Origin: Lacinutrix jangbogonensis
Lineage (GTDB): Bacteria > Bacteroidota > Bacteroidia > Flavobacteriales > Flavobacteriaceae
DNA: 64,000 bases
NCBI RefSeq assembly: GCF_000797445.1
Contig: NZ_JSWF01000019.1
Location: 62,001-126,000, forward strand
Reading direction: 5' to 3'
In this document: piece after piece, positions 42,303 through 51,896 of the stretch
How the letters are laid out: every line of letters begins with the position of its first letter
Numbering within the stretch: the stretch's first letter is position 1
Translations under genes and position numbers: made by a program
The notes under the pieces: model-generated
What the model was told of the DNA's origin: nothing
Seen by the model: the letters and a program-made list of their open reading frames with translations, nothing else
Database searches by the model: none

Positions 42303-44609
42303 GTGAAAGTCTGCATCGCCGAAAAACCATCTGTAGCAAGAGAAATTGCTGCTGTTCTTGGAGCCACTACTAAACGTGATGGCTACTACGAAGGCAATGG
42401 TTATGCTGTAACTTATACTTTTGGGCACCTTTGCACACTTAAAGAACCAAACGATTACAAGCCGTATTGGAAAAGTTGGGATTTAAACAATTTACCAATG
42501 CTTCCAGAGCGTTTTGAAACGAAAGTTTCTAAAGACGCTGGTATTAGAAAACAGTTTAAAATTGTAAAGAGTTTATTCGATAAAGCAGATGTTGTAATAA
42601 ATTGTGGTGATGCAGGACAAGAAGGAGAACTCATACAACGCTGGGTTTTAAACCAAGCGAATTATAAAGGTAAGGTTGAAAGACTTTGGATCTCATCGCT
42701 TACAACAGAAGCTATTAAAGAAGGTTTTAAAAATCTAAAACCATCTGCAGATTATGATAATTTATATTACGCAGGTTTTTCTCGTGCCATTGGAGATTGG
42801 CTTTTAGGTATGAATGCAACACGCTTATATACCGTAAAACATGGTGGCTACAAACAAGTACTGTCTGTTGGTCGTGTGCAAACGCCTACTCTAGCTATGT
42901 TGGTCAATCGTTTTAAAGACATTGAAAACTTTAAACCACAACCGTATTGGGAATTACAAACCTTATACCGCGAAACTTTATTTAGTTTTGAAGAAGGTCG
43001 TTTTCTTAAAGTTGAAGATGGAGAGAAATTAGCAACCATTGTAAAAGAACATGATTTCGAAATTGTTTCTACTACAAAAAAAGCAGGAAATGAATATGCG
43101 CCAAGATTGTTTGATTTAACAGGGTTACAAGTCTACTGTAATACAAAATTTGGATTCTCTGCAGATGAAACTTTAAAGATCGTTCAAAAATTATACGAGC
43201 AAAAAGTAGTTACTTATCCAAGAGTAGATACTACTTTTTTACCAAACGATGTGTATCCAAAAATTCCTGGAATATTAAAGAATTTAACGAAGTATGCTGC
43301 TTTAACACAGCCACTGCAAGGACAAAAATTAAAGAAAACTAAAAAGGTATTCGATGATAGTAAAGTAACAGATCACCATGCTATTATTCCAACTGGACAG
43401 CAAATGAATTTGCAATACAATCAACAACAGGTTTACGATATTATTGTGCGTCGTTTTATTGCTGTGTTTTATCCAGATTGTAAAGTCTCGAATACCACTG
43501 TTATTGGTAAAGCCGAAAAAGTAAAGTTTAAAACTACAGGAAAAGAGATTTTAGAAAAAGGATGGCGTATTGTTTTTGAAACGCCTAACTCTTCATCTAA
43601 GGAAGCAGGAATGTTACCAACATTCGAGAAAGGCGAAAAAGGGCCACACCAACCTTCATTTTTAGAAAAACAAACCAAGCCACCAAACCAATTTACAGAA
43701 GCCACGCTCCTACGCGCTATGGAAACTGCAGGAAAACAGGTTGATGACGATGAGCTTCGTGAGATTATGAAAGAAAACGGTATTGGTCGCCCTTCTACAC
43801 GAGCAAATATTATTGAAACTTTATTCCGAAGAAAATATATAAAAAGGAATAAAAAGCAGGTGATCCCAACGGTTACAGGAATTCTGTTAATTGACACCAT
43901 TCAAAATGAATTACTAAAATCTGCCGAACTTACAGGGAAATGGGAAAAGCAGTTAAAAGACATTGAAAAAGGCATGTTTAGTGCCGGAAGTTTTATTAAG
44001 CAGATGAAACAAATGGTAGACCGTTTGGTTTATGAAGTTAGAAGTGAAACTAAGAAAGCTAATATTTCGGCAGTAAATAATAAACCAATTAATTCTAAAA
44101 AAAAGACAACTAAAAAAGTAACAAAAATTACTTCAGGAATTACCTCTGAGAAATGCCCGAAATGTAATAATGGTTCAATTCTAAAAGGCAAATCGGCTTA
44201 TGGTTGTTCAGAATTTAAAAAGACTTGCGACTTTGTGATTCCATTTAAATTTGAAGGTAAAACTATTTCCGAAAAACAATATATAAGGCTATTTCAAAAA
44301 GGTTCGACAGTAAATTTAAAAGGATTTAATATTAATAACACTTCTGCTGAAGGACTGGTTAGATTCGATACGGATTTCAAACTAAAATTTGAACCAAAAA
44401 AAGGTAAAGTTGAAACACAGAGTGCTTCCAAAGACAATAGTTGCCCGAAATGTAATAAAGGAACCGTAATCAAAGGGAAAACAGCGTATGGTTGTAGTGA
44501 ATATAAAGCAGGTTGCGACTTTAGGTTTAGTTATGATGCTGTTCGAGAAAAAGCTAACGGACAAACACTAACAAAGGATTTGGTTTTTAAAATATTAAGA
44601 GATAACTAA
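42303..44609 (+). CDS. topB: DNA topoisomerase III (type IA)
   Basis: A 768-residue enzyme starting at GTG (VKVCIAEKPSVAREIAAVLG). The Toprim acidic motif is NCGDAGQEGELIQRW. The active-site tyrosine lies in VTYPRVDTTFLP near residue 306. GIGRPSTRANIIETL is also characteristic. The C-terminus carries two repeated zinc-finger-like units, CPKCNNGSILKGKSAYGC and CPKCNKGTVIKGKTAYGC, near residues 618 and 715. It decatenates DNA by single-strand passage. The domain order and length agree with Bacteroidetes TopB, and nothing suggests the plasmid-type variant. Confidence 0.95.
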   Translation: MKVCIAEKPSVAREIAAVLGATTKRDGYYEGNGYAVTYTFGHLCTLKEPNDYKPYWKSWDLNNLPMLPERFETKVSKDAGIRKQFKIVKSLFDKADVVINCGDAGQEGELIQRWVLNQANYKGKVERLWISSLTTEAIKEGFKNLKPSADYDNLYYAGFSRAIGDWLLGMNATRLYTVKHGGYKQVLSVGRVQTPTLAMLVNRFKDIENFKPQPYWELQTLYRETLFSFEEGRFLKVEDGEKLATIVKEHDFEIVSTTKKAGNEYAPRLFDLTGLQVYCNTKFGFSADETLKIVQKLYEQKVVTYPRVDTTFLPNDVYPKIPGILKNLTKYAALTQPLQGQKLKKTKKVFDDSKVTDHHAIIPTGQQMNLQYNQQQVYDIIVRRFIAVFYPDCKVSNTTVIGKAEKVKFKTTGKEILEKGWRIVFETPNSSSKEAGMLPTFEKGEKGPHQPSFLEKQTKPPNQFTEATLLRAMETAGKQVDDDELREIMKENGIGRPSTRANIIETLFRRKYIKRNKKQVIPTVTGILLIDTIQNELLKSAELTGKWEKQLKDIEKGMFSAGSFIKQMKQMVDRLVYEVRSETKKANISAVNNKPINSKKKTTKKVTKITSGITSEKCPKCNNGSILKGKSAYGCSEFKKTCDFVIPFKFEGKTISEKQYIRLFQKGSTVNLKGFNINNTSAEGLVRFDTDFKLKFEPKKGKVETQSASKDNSCPKCNKGTVIKGKTAYGCSEYKAGCDFRFSYDAVREKANGQTLTKDLVFKILRDN

Positions 44610-44617
44610 TTTCTTTT

Positions 44618-44734
44618 GTCACTTCGAGTGATTCTGAAGTATCAGGAATAGTATCGAGAATCAGGTTAAATAAAAATATAAAATAATAGTTCTCGATACA
44701 ATTTGTTAGTGCCTAACAAATCACTCGAACTGAC
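44618..44734. repeat. Long imperfect palindrome of the flavobacterial REP-like type
   Basis: GTCACTTCGAGTGATT (44618-44633) pairs with AATCACTCGAACTGAC (44719-44734), and inside TATCGAGAA (44652-44660) pairs with TTCTCGATA (44690-44698). The arm sequence is a familiar intergenic repeat of Flavobacteria. It lies between two same-direction genes and may act as an mRNA end. Related fragments occur at 63467-63484. Confidence 0.8.
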
Positions 44735-44750
44735 AATAAGTAAAATATAA

Positions 44751-45314
44751 TTGCACCAACATTTTAAAATATACAAACCTTACGGAATGCTAAGTCAATT
44801 TGCTAGTAATGCTAACAAGCAAAAACGCAAACGTTTTTTAGGGGAGTTAGGTCAATTTCCAGCAGGCACAATGCCTATAGGTAGACTAGACGAAAAAAGT
44901 GAAGGTTTACTATTACTAACTACAGATGGAAAATTGAGTAATCATATTAACTCAAGTGGTATTGAAAAAGAATACTACGCCTTAGTCGATGGAGATATTT
45001 CTGATGACAAAATATTAGAACTTCAAAAAGGTGTAGAAATAGGATTCGATGGTAAGAAATACCAAACTAAAGCATGCAAGGTTTATAAATTAAATGAAGT
45101 ACCAAACTTCCCTGAGCGCTCAAAAAAAATTCGAGATATGCGTCATGGTCCAATCTCTTGGGTTTCTATTACACTTACCGAAGGCAAATTTAGACAAGTA
45201 CGAAAAATGACATCTGCCGTTGGTTTTCCAACATTACGCTTAGTGAGAGTTAGGGTTGGAGATATCCTTTTGGAGAATTTACAAGTTGGAGATGTTAATT
45301 CGATTGCTATGTAA
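44751..45314 (+). CDS. rluE: rRNA large-subunit pseudouridine synthase, RluE-like
   Basis: A 187-residue enzyme read from a TTG start; the next ATG (residue 13) would remove the conserved FKIYKPYGMLSQF region. The catalytic aspartate is in GRLDEKSEGLLLLT, and the C-terminal GKFRQVRKMTSAVGFPTLRLVRVRVG is typical of the RsuA/RluB/RluE group. No S4 domain is present, in agreement with RluE. It should modify a uridine of 23S rRNA. Confidence 0.9.
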   Translation: MHQHFKIYKPYGMLSQFASNANKQKRKRFLGELGQFPAGTMPIGRLDEKSEGLLLLTTDGKLSNHINSSGIEKEYYALVDGDISDDKILELQKGVEIGFDGKKYQTKACKVYKLNEVPNFPERSKKIRDMRHGPISWVSITLTEGKFRQVRKMTSAVGFPTLRLVRVRVGDILLENLQVGDVNSIAM

Positions 45315-45389
45315 ACTATCTTAAATAATTATTATTTAGTCTATAAATTGGTTTAATCGCTTTAGCTTTGCAAACAAACTATTTATAAT

Positions 45390-46634
45390 ATGAACCGAAT
45401 TACACACTGGTTTTACAACTATTTTTTATCCATTGGAATCACTGAAATTGCTGCCAAATACCTAAACATGCTGGCACTACTATTAGTCGTGCTAATTGTT
45501 GTTTTTATTATAGATTTTATATTAAGGCGCGTCTTATTAAATGTGTTTAGTTCTTTTGCTGAACGCTCTAAGTCTAATTTTGATGATATACTTGTAAAAA
45601 ATAAAGTTCCAAGAAATATAGCACATATTATTCCTCTTATTGTTGCACTTAAGGCAACTACAACTGTCTTTTTTGATTTTCCTGGTGCAGAAAACGCTGT
45701 AGAAAAAGCATTAAAAGTATTTAGTATAATGCTGGCATTATGGATTGCTAGAAGTGTACTTAACACTTTAAAAGATTTCTTTAAAACCATACCAAGACTA
45801 AATGACAAGCCAATAGATAGTTACATACAGGTTTTTATGATATTTGTTTGGGTAGCAGGATTCATTTTAGCCTTTGCTATTATAACAGATATGTCTGTAT
45901 GGAAATTTATGACTGGTCTTGGTGCTATTTCTGCAGTTATCATTCTTGTATTTAAAGATACAATACTTGGTTTTGTAGCAAGTATTCAAGTTTCTATAAA
46001 CGATATGGTTCGTATTGGTGATTGGATCACATTTGAGAAATATGGTGCAGATGGTGATGTTGTTGAAATAAATCTAGCAACTGTAAAAGTCCAGAATTTT
46101 GATAAAACGATTACTACCATTCCAACTTATGCTTTAATTTCCGATTCCTTCAAGAATTGGAGAGGCATGACTAATTCTGATGGGAGACGAATTAAAAGGG
46201 CGCTTTTAATAAAACAAAATAGTATCAAATACCTTACGCCAGATAAGGTAGAAGCGCTTCAAAATATTGGTTTAATTTCTGACTATTTACAAAGTCAACA
46301 AGAAAAAATAGTAGCTTCTAATTTTGAATACAACATAGATAAAACTAAACTCTTAAATGGCAGAAATCTTACCAACATTGGAGTTTTTAGAAAGTATATT
46401 GATGCTTATGTTAACCAGCACACGGGTATAAATAAAGATATGATGATAATGGTTAGACAATTACCTCCAACAACTCAAGGCTTGCCAATAGAAATTTATG
46501 CTTTTAGTGCAGATAAACGTTGGGAAAACTACGAGTACATTATGGCAGATATTTTTGATCATATTTTGGCTGCTGTGCCCTATTTTGAACTTGAAATTTT
46601 TGAATTCCCTAATTCTACTAATTTTAAAGTATAA
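45390..46634 (+). CDS. MscS-family mechanosensitive channel
   Basis: A 414-residue inner-membrane channel with five or six transmembrane helices. The pore helix and beta domain are seen in MTGLGAISAVIILVFKDTILGFVASIQV, given here as a region about residues 173-200, and in MVRIGDWITFEKYGADGDVV followed by TTIPTYALISDSFKNWRGM. The long insertion after that is typical of YbdG/MscM-like members. It protects against hypo-osmotic shock. A -7-like box TAGCTTTG is at 45363-45370. Confidence 0.92.
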   Translation: MNRITHWFYNYFLSIGITEIAAKYLNMLALLLVVLIVVFIIDFILRRVLLNVFSSFAERSKSNFDDILVKNKVPRNIAHIIPLIVALKATTTVFFDFPGAENAVEKALKVFSIMLALWIARSVLNTLKDFFKTIPRLNDKPIDSYIQVFMIFVWVAGFILAFAIITDMSVWKFMTGLGAISAVIILVFKDTILGFVASIQVSINDMVRIGDWITFEKYGADGDVVEINLATVKVQNFDKTITTIPTYALISDSFKNWRGMTNSDGRRIKRALLIKQNSIKYLTPDKVEALQNIGLISDYLQSQQEKIVASNFEYNIDKTKLLNGRNLTNIGVFRKYIDAYVNQHTGINKDMMIMVRQLPPTTQGLPIEIYAFSADKRWENYEYIMADIFDHILAAVPYFELEIFEFPNSTNFKV

Positions 46635-46700
46635 TTATTCTTTAAAATGTTTTCCTATTTTTAAATAAAAGTTAATTATTAGTTAATTTCTTTCCTGTGT

Positions 46701-46723
46701 TAATAGTATTACTATTATATTTG
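46701..46723 (+). promoter_or_regulatory. Promoter and palindromic operator of the export operon
   Basis: A perfect 17-base palindrome, TAATAGTA-T-TACTATTA (46701-46717), overlaps the first base pairs of a -7 box TATATTTG (46716-46723). The start codon of the TetR-type gene is 17 bases further. A TetR dimer bound here would block transcription, so the operon is probably autoregulated. Confidence 0.7.
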
Positions 46724-46740
46724 CAATTAAATTTATTAAT

Positions 46741-47418
46741 ATGAAATATTTACTTTCAAACATTAAAATTAATATCAATGACAAAATCTATTTAAAAGAT
46801 CCTGAATCTTCAGATTTGGGAAAGCGTATTATCGAGCATAGTATTCTTTTAATAGACGATATTGGTTTCGATGCTTTTACATTTAAAAAATTAGGTGTAA
46901 AAATTGGTTCTAACGAAAGTTCTATTTATCGTTATTTCGAAAGTAAACACATGCTACTACTCTACCTAACGTCATGGTATTGGACATGGTTAGAATACCA
47001 ATTAGTTTTATCAACAAATAGTTTGGAAGACAAAAAGGTGAAATTAGAGAAGGCTATTACTGTACTTACCCAAACGACAACATTAGATTCTTCATTTAGT
47101 CATATTGACGAAGTGGTTTTAAAGCGTATTGTAATAAATGAGCATTCTAAATCTTACCTAACAAAAGAGGTTGATAGCGAAAATAAAGAAGGCTATTTCT
47201 CGGTTTACAAAAGATTAGTAAACAGATTAAAAGATATGGTTTCGGAGTTTGACGTTTCATATAAATATCCTTTAACATTAGCGAGTACAGTTATTGAAGG
47301 TGCAATGCATCAACATTTTTTAAAAGATCATTTTCAATCTATTACAGAATGTAGTGACGTTTTGCAACCCAAAGATTTTTTTAAGGATTTAGTGTTTAAT
47401 GTTTTAATAAGTAAATAA
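46741..47418 (+). CDS. TetR/AcrR-family regulator
   Basis: A 225-residue repressor. The DNA-binding region is GKRIIEHSILLIDDIGFDAF then FKKLGVKIGSNESSIYRYFE, the TetR helix-turn-helix. The remaining helical half would bind an unknown ligand. Its stop is directly followed by the ATG of the ABC gene, so the regulator is the first gene of the ABC/HlyD/TolC operon and likely controls it from the palindrome at 46701. Confidence 0.9.
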   Translation: MKYLLSNIKININDKIYLKDPESSDLGKRIIEHSILLIDDIGFDAFTFKKLGVKIGSNESSIYRYFESKHMLLLYLTSWYWTWLEYQLVLSTNSLEDKKVKLEKAITVLTQTTTLDSSFSHIDEVVLKRIVINEHSKSYLTKEVDSENKEGYFSVYKRLVNRLKDMVSEFDVSYKYPLTLASTVIEGAMHQHFLKDHFQSITECSDVLQPKDFFKDLVFNVLISK

Positions 47419-49089
47419 ATGGCAAAAAATGTTATTAATGCTTGGCAGCGTTTCGTAAGACTATTAAAATTAGACAAAAAAGATATTAGACAAATTTTCT
47501 TTTATGCCATTTTTGCTGGATTAGTAAGTTTATCGCTTCCATTAGGTATTCAGGCAATTATTAACCTTTTACAAAGCGCACAAATAACTACCTCTTGGAT
47601 GGTGTTAGTAGGCTTAGTAACCTTAGGTGTAGTATTTGTTGGTGTTCTACAACTCATGCAAATACGTATTATTGAGAACGTACAGCAAAAAATATTTACA
47701 AGATCATCGTTTGAATTTGCTTATCGTTTTCCAAAAATGAAAATGAGTGGTTTAACGGGTTATTATCCGCCAGAATTAGTGAATAGGTTTTTCGATACTT
47801 TAACGGTTCAAAAAGGACTATCAAAGGTATTAATAGATTTTCCTGCCGCATTATTACAAATTATTTTTGGTTTGATTCTACTGTCTTTTTATCATCCATT
47901 CTTTATCATTTATGGTTTCTTTCTATTAATACTTATGTATGTGGTGTTTAAGTTTACAGCACAGAAAGGGTTAGAAACAAGCTTAGGAGAATCTGACAGT
48001 AAATACAAAGTTGTACACTGGTTACAAGAAATTGCACGCTCAATTTTAAGCTTCAAACTATCAGGAAATACGAGTTTAGCAATGGATAAAAACGATAAAC
48101 TAGTAGCAGATTATTTAGAAGCTAGAGAAAGTCATTTTAGAATTTTGGTAATTCAATTTATTCAGCTTATTGGTTTTAAACTTTTGGTAACAGCTGGTTT
48201 ACTTATTATTGGTGGTTTATTGGTTTTAAATCAGCAAATGAATATTGGGCAGTTTGTAGCTGCAGAAATTATTATTCTTTTAGTTATCGCCTCTGTTGAA
48301 AAACTAATTCTAGGTCTAGAAACTATTTACGATGTATTAACATCTATAGAGAAATTAGGAAAAATTGTAGATAAACCATTAGAATCTCAAGAAGGAGAAA
48401 TATTAGAAGTTAATAATGATGAAGATTTATTAGTGGAGTTAGATGATATTACGTTTAAAGTTTCAGATCGCGATACTCCAATTATAGATAACGTCTCTAT
48501 AAACTTAGAACCAAAGCAAACGGTCTTAATTACAGGAGAAAGTGGCTCTGGTAAATCAAGTTTATTAAAACTTATCGCTGGTTTAATATCACCAACTAAA
48601 GGAAAAATTTATGTAAACAATAAATCTTTGATTGGTATTAATTTAAACTCATACCGTTCGCACCTTGGGCAAACACTCTCTGAAGAAACAACTTTTGAAG
48701 GTACACTATTGGAGAATATAACCTTTGGGAATAAATTAATTACAATAGACCAAGTCAATGAAGCTATTAAAGTGGTGGGATTAAAGGGGTTTTTAAAATC
48801 CTTACCATTAGGATTAAAAACGACTTTATACCCTGAAGGCAAAGGCATCTCTTTTACTATTTCTAAAAAAATTATGTTAGCAAGAAGTATTGTAAAGCAA
48901 CCAAAAATATTACTACTAAAAGAGCCTTTGGATCAATTTGAAGATAAAGAAGCAATTCGTATTATCGATTTTTTAACAGACGAGAGGCATAATTGGTCTT
49001 TAGTAGTTGTTAGTCAAAGTAGTCTATGGAGAAACAGAGCAAATAAAATCGTTACTATGAGTAATGGTAGAATAATTAACACCAAATAG
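47419..49089 (+). CDS. ABC exporter subunit with a degenerate ATPase domain
   Basis: A 556-residue fused membrane/ATPase protein of the type I secretion class. About six membrane helices occupy residues 15-310. Walker A is intact (GESGSGKSS from residue 373). The signature LSGGQ is replaced by an ISFTISKK region near 477-484. The Walker B aspartate is Lys501 (LLLKEP; the catalytic Glu502 is kept). The H-loop histidine is Gln533 (VVVSQS). The half-site is thus expected to be weak or inactive unless it pairs with another subunit. There is no N-terminal C39 peptidase. It is coupled to TetR upstream and HlyD downstream. Confidence 0.9.
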   Translation: MAKNVINAWQRFVRLLKLDKKDIRQIFFYAIFAGLVSLSLPLGIQAIINLLQSAQITTSWMVLVGLVTLGVVFVGVLQLMQIRIIENVQQKIFTRSSFEFAYRFPKMKMSGLTGYYPPELVNRFFDTLTVQKGLSKVLIDFPAALLQIIFGLILLSFYHPFFIIYGFFLLILMYVVFKFTAQKGLETSLGESDSKYKVVHWLQEIARSILSFKLSGNTSLAMDKNDKLVADYLEARESHFRILVIQFIQLIGFKLLVTAGLLIIGGLLVLNQQMNIGQFVAAEIIILLVIASVEKLILGLETIYDVLTSIEKLGKIVDKPLESQEGEILEVNNDEDLLVELDDITFKVSDRDTPIIDNVSINLEPKQTVLITGESGSGKSSLLKLIAGLISPTKGKIYVNNKSLIGINLNSYRSHLGQTLSEETTFEGTLLENITFGNKLITIDQVNEAIKVVGLKGFLKSLPLGLKTTLYPEGKGISFTISKKIMLARSIVKQPKILLLKEPLDQFEDKEAIRIIDFLTDERHNWSLVVVSQSSLWRNRANKIVTMSNGRIINTK

Positions 49090-49090
49090 C

Positions 49091-50440
49091 ATGTTAAATA
49101 TTTCAGAAAACAAACTAAATACTAAAGTTGATATTTCCGCTTCGGAGTCTTATAAAAAGGCTTTTGGTAAATCTCATTATAAGCAGTTTAATAGATTACT
49201 TATTGTGTTTGCAATTGCGGGTGTTATTATTCTCTTTCTGCCATGGACACAAAATATTAGTGCTGCTGGAGCCGTAACAACCTTAACACCTGGTCAAAGA
49301 CCACAAAGCATCCAATCTAACATTCCGGGAAGAATAGAAAGTTGGTTTGTTCGTGAAGGCGATTTTGTTAAGAAAGGAGATACTATTTTATTTATTTCAG
49401 AAGTAAAAAGTGATTATTTCGATCCTAACCTTGTACAAAGAACAGGCCAGCAAATTGATGCAAAAAGTGCTTCAGTAAAGAGTTACGGTTTTAAGGTAAA
49501 TGCTTTAAATAATCAAATTGGAGCACTTGGTAATGAGCGGGAATTAAAATTACAGCAAGCCGAAAATAAACTACTACAGAGTATACTTAAAGTAAAAAGT
49601 GATAGTATAGATTTTGAGGCTTCTAAAACCAATTTAAAAATTGCAGAAAAACAATTTATACGTGCTGAAACTTTACAAAAGGAAGGTTTAAAACCGTTAA
49701 CCGATGTTGAGCAAAAACGATTAAAATTACAAGAAACTCAGGCGAAATTAATTTCACATGAAAATAAATATTTAGTAGCTCAAAATGAAGTCATAAATGC
49801 TAGAGTAGAAATAACTCGAATAAAGGCAATGTATATTGATAAAATTAGTAAAGCACAAAGTGATAAATTTACTGCAGAATCGAATCAATTTGATGCTGAA
49901 GCTCAGGTTTCTAAACTAGAAAATAACCGTTCTAACTACGAAATTAGAAGCAACATGTTGCACATTAAAGCGCCTTTAGATGGTTATATTAATAAAGCCA
50001 TAAAAACAGGTATTGGTGAAAGCTTTAAAGCCGGTGAAAGACTAGTTGGAATTATGCCTGCTAATTATGACATTGCTGTAGAAACCTATATAAACCCAAT
50101 AGATTTACCTTTAGTGCATATTGGAGAAACTTTTAGAATTCAGTTCGATGGTTGGCCTGCAATTGTATTTAGTGGCTGGCCAAATGTGTCTTATGGAACT
50201 TACGGTGCAAAGGTTGTTGCTATTGAAAGTTTTATAAGTGAAAACGGCAAATTTAGAATTTTATTAGCACCAGATAAAGAGGATTATGCCTGGCCAAGTG
50301 CTATTAGAGTAGGTTCTGGTATTAAAGCAATGGGTTTGTTGGAAGACGTGCCAATTTGGTTTGAGTTATGGAGACAGCTAAATGGCTTCCCTCCTAACTA
50401 TTATCAACCAATAACGTCTAATAGTAAAGTAAAAAAATAA
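49091..50440 (+). CDS. HlyD-type membrane-fusion (periplasmic adaptor) protein
   Basis: A 449-residue adaptor. One transmembrane helix (LLIVFAIAGVIILFLPW) anchors it in the inner membrane. A biotinyl-lipoyl-like half motif (PGRIESWFVREGDFVKKGDT) is followed by long coiled coils (about residues 115-285) and the second half (LHIKAPLDGYINKAIKTGIG). A beta-barrel domain follows with VETYINPIDLPLVHIGE. It links the ABC protein to the TolC-like channel. It starts one base after the ABC stop codon. Confidence 0.92.
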   Translation: MLNISENKLNTKVDISASESYKKAFGKSHYKQFNRLLIVFAIAGVIILFLPWTQNISAAGAVTTLTPGQRPQSIQSNIPGRIESWFVREGDFVKKGDTILFISEVKSDYFDPNLVQRTGQQIDAKSASVKSYGFKVNALNNQIGALGNERELKLQQAENKLLQSILKVKSDSIDFEASKTNLKIAEKQFIRAETLQKEGLKPLTDVEQKRLKLQETQAKLISHENKYLVAQNEVINARVEITRIKAMYIDKISKAQSDKFTAESNQFDAEAQVSKLENNRSNYEIRSNMLHIKAPLDGYINKAIKTGIGESFKAGERLVGIMPANYDIAVETYINPIDLPLVHIGETFRIQFDGWPAIVFSGWPNVSYGTYGAKVVAIESFISENGKFRILLAPDKEDYAWPSAIRVGSGIKAMGLLEDVPIWFELWRQLNGFPPNYYQPITSNSKVKK

Positions 50441-50445
50441 GTAAT

Positions 50446-51837
50446 ATGAAAAACTATTTTTTATTATTTTTAATCCTAGTCTCATTTTACAGTTTTGCTC
50501 AGATTGATGATAAGCTTGAGCTCACTTTTGAAGAATATCTGGGTTATGTTAAACAGTTTCATCCTATTGCAAAACAAGCCGATTTAAAGTTAGAAGAAGG
50601 TCAGGCTAATTTAATTAAGGCACGTGGTGGTTTTGATCCTAAATTAGAGGTAGATTATAATAGAAAAGACTTTAAAAATAAAGATTATTACAATTTATTT
50701 AATGCAACATTTAAAGTACCTACTTGGTATGGAATTGATGTAAAAGCTAATTTTGAAGAAAATAGTGGTAACTTTTTAAATCCGCAAAACAATGTACCAA
50801 ACAACGGATTGTTTACAGCTGGAATTTCGGCATCTTTAGGACAAGGTTTGTTTATTAACCAACGTATGGCAACATTAAAAAAGGCTAAATTTTTTAATAT
50901 ACAAACAAAGGCTGAACGCGATTTAATGGCAAATAATATTGTCTATCAAGCCTCTTTATCATATTTCAATTGGCTTCAAGCCTATAATGAAACCGAAATG
51001 TTTAAACGTTTTCTTGCCAATGCAAAAACACGTTATAATGGTGTAAGAGAAAGTGTCCTTGCTGGAGATAAAGCTGGTATAGATAGCTTAGAAGCAAACA
51101 TAAATATTAATAATCGTGCATTGGCTTTAGAGCAGTCTAAAGTGAAATTAATAAAAAAGAGATTGATGGTTTCTAACTTCTTATGGTTGGATAATGAGGT
51201 GCCTTTGGAAATAAATCCAAATGTAAAGCCTGTGTTATTAGTTAATGAAGAAGTTGATAGCGTTTTAAAGTTAGATGAAGCCCTAAGCTTTAATGTAGAA
51301 ACCCATCCTAAATTAAGAGCATTAGATAGTAAAATTAGTGGTTTAAATGTAGATCGTAGGTTAAAAGCAAATAAACTATTACCCAAAGTAGATGTACAGT
51401 ATAATTTTATAACTCAAGACCCAGACATTAGTAATAGCTTTAATACCTCAAATTATAAGGCTGGATTAAATGTAGCTTTTCCATTATTTTTAAGAAAAGA
51501 ACGTGGAGATTTAAGATTAGCAAAACTAAAGATACAGGATTCTAAATTTGAGCGGTCAAATACCGCTTTAAGCTTAAATAATAAAGTTGAAGCACTAAAA
51601 CGTGAATTAGAGTCTTATGTTACACAAAATAATATTATTGCTCAAGTTGTAAAAGATTATGAAACGCTTTTGGCTGCCGAAGAACGTAAATTTAGTTTTG
51701 GAGAAAGCTCAGTATTCTTAATAAACTATCGCGAGTCTAGCTTAATTGATGCACAATTAAAACAAATAAAACTAACCAATAAGTTCTACGAAACAAAAGC
51801 AAAACTATTTAATAGCTTAGGAACTGTTTTAAATTAA
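50446..51837 (+). CDS. TolC-family outer-membrane efflux/secretion channel
   Basis: A 463-residue protein with signal peptide (cleavage near FAQ, residue 19). The two repeats of long helices and strands typical of OEP proteins are seen (LEEGQANLIKARGGFDPKLE, ANNIVYQASLSYFNWLQAYNE and, in the second half, ALKRELESYVTQNNIIAQ). It completes the tripartite exporter with the ABC and HlyD genes. The cargo is unknown; no peptide precursor gene is adjacent in this operon. Confidence 0.92.
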   Translation: MKNYFLLFLILVSFYSFAQIDDKLELTFEEYLGYVKQFHPIAKQADLKLEEGQANLIKARGGFDPKLEVDYNRKDFKNKDYYNLFNATFKVPTWYGIDVKANFEENSGNFLNPQNNVPNNGLFTAGISASLGQGLFINQRMATLKKAKFFNIQTKAERDLMANNIVYQASLSYFNWLQAYNETEMFKRFLANAKTRYNGVRESVLAGDKAGIDSLEANININNRALALEQSKVKLIKKRLMVSNFLWLDNEVPLEINPNVKPVLLVNEEVDSVLKLDEALSFNVETHPKLRALDSKISGLNVDRRLKANKLLPKVDVQYNFITQDPDISNSFNTSNYKAGLNVAFPLFLRKERGDLRLAKLKIQDSKFERSNTALSLNNKVEALKRELESYVTQNNIIAQVVKDYETLLAAEERKFSFGESSVFLINYRESSLIDAQLKQIKLTNKFYETKAKLFNSLGTVLN

Positions 51838-51896
51838 GTTTAAAAACCTATGCACTACATGTTCGAATAATACATTTTTTATAAAAAAAAATACAG

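Noticed and set aside
47419-51837. The TetR/ABC/HlyD/TolC operon as exporter of the microproteins at 54369
   Set aside because: The loci are 2.5 kb apart with unrelated genes between, the ABC protein has no C39 peptidase domain and the peptides have no double-glycine leader, so a link is unsupported.
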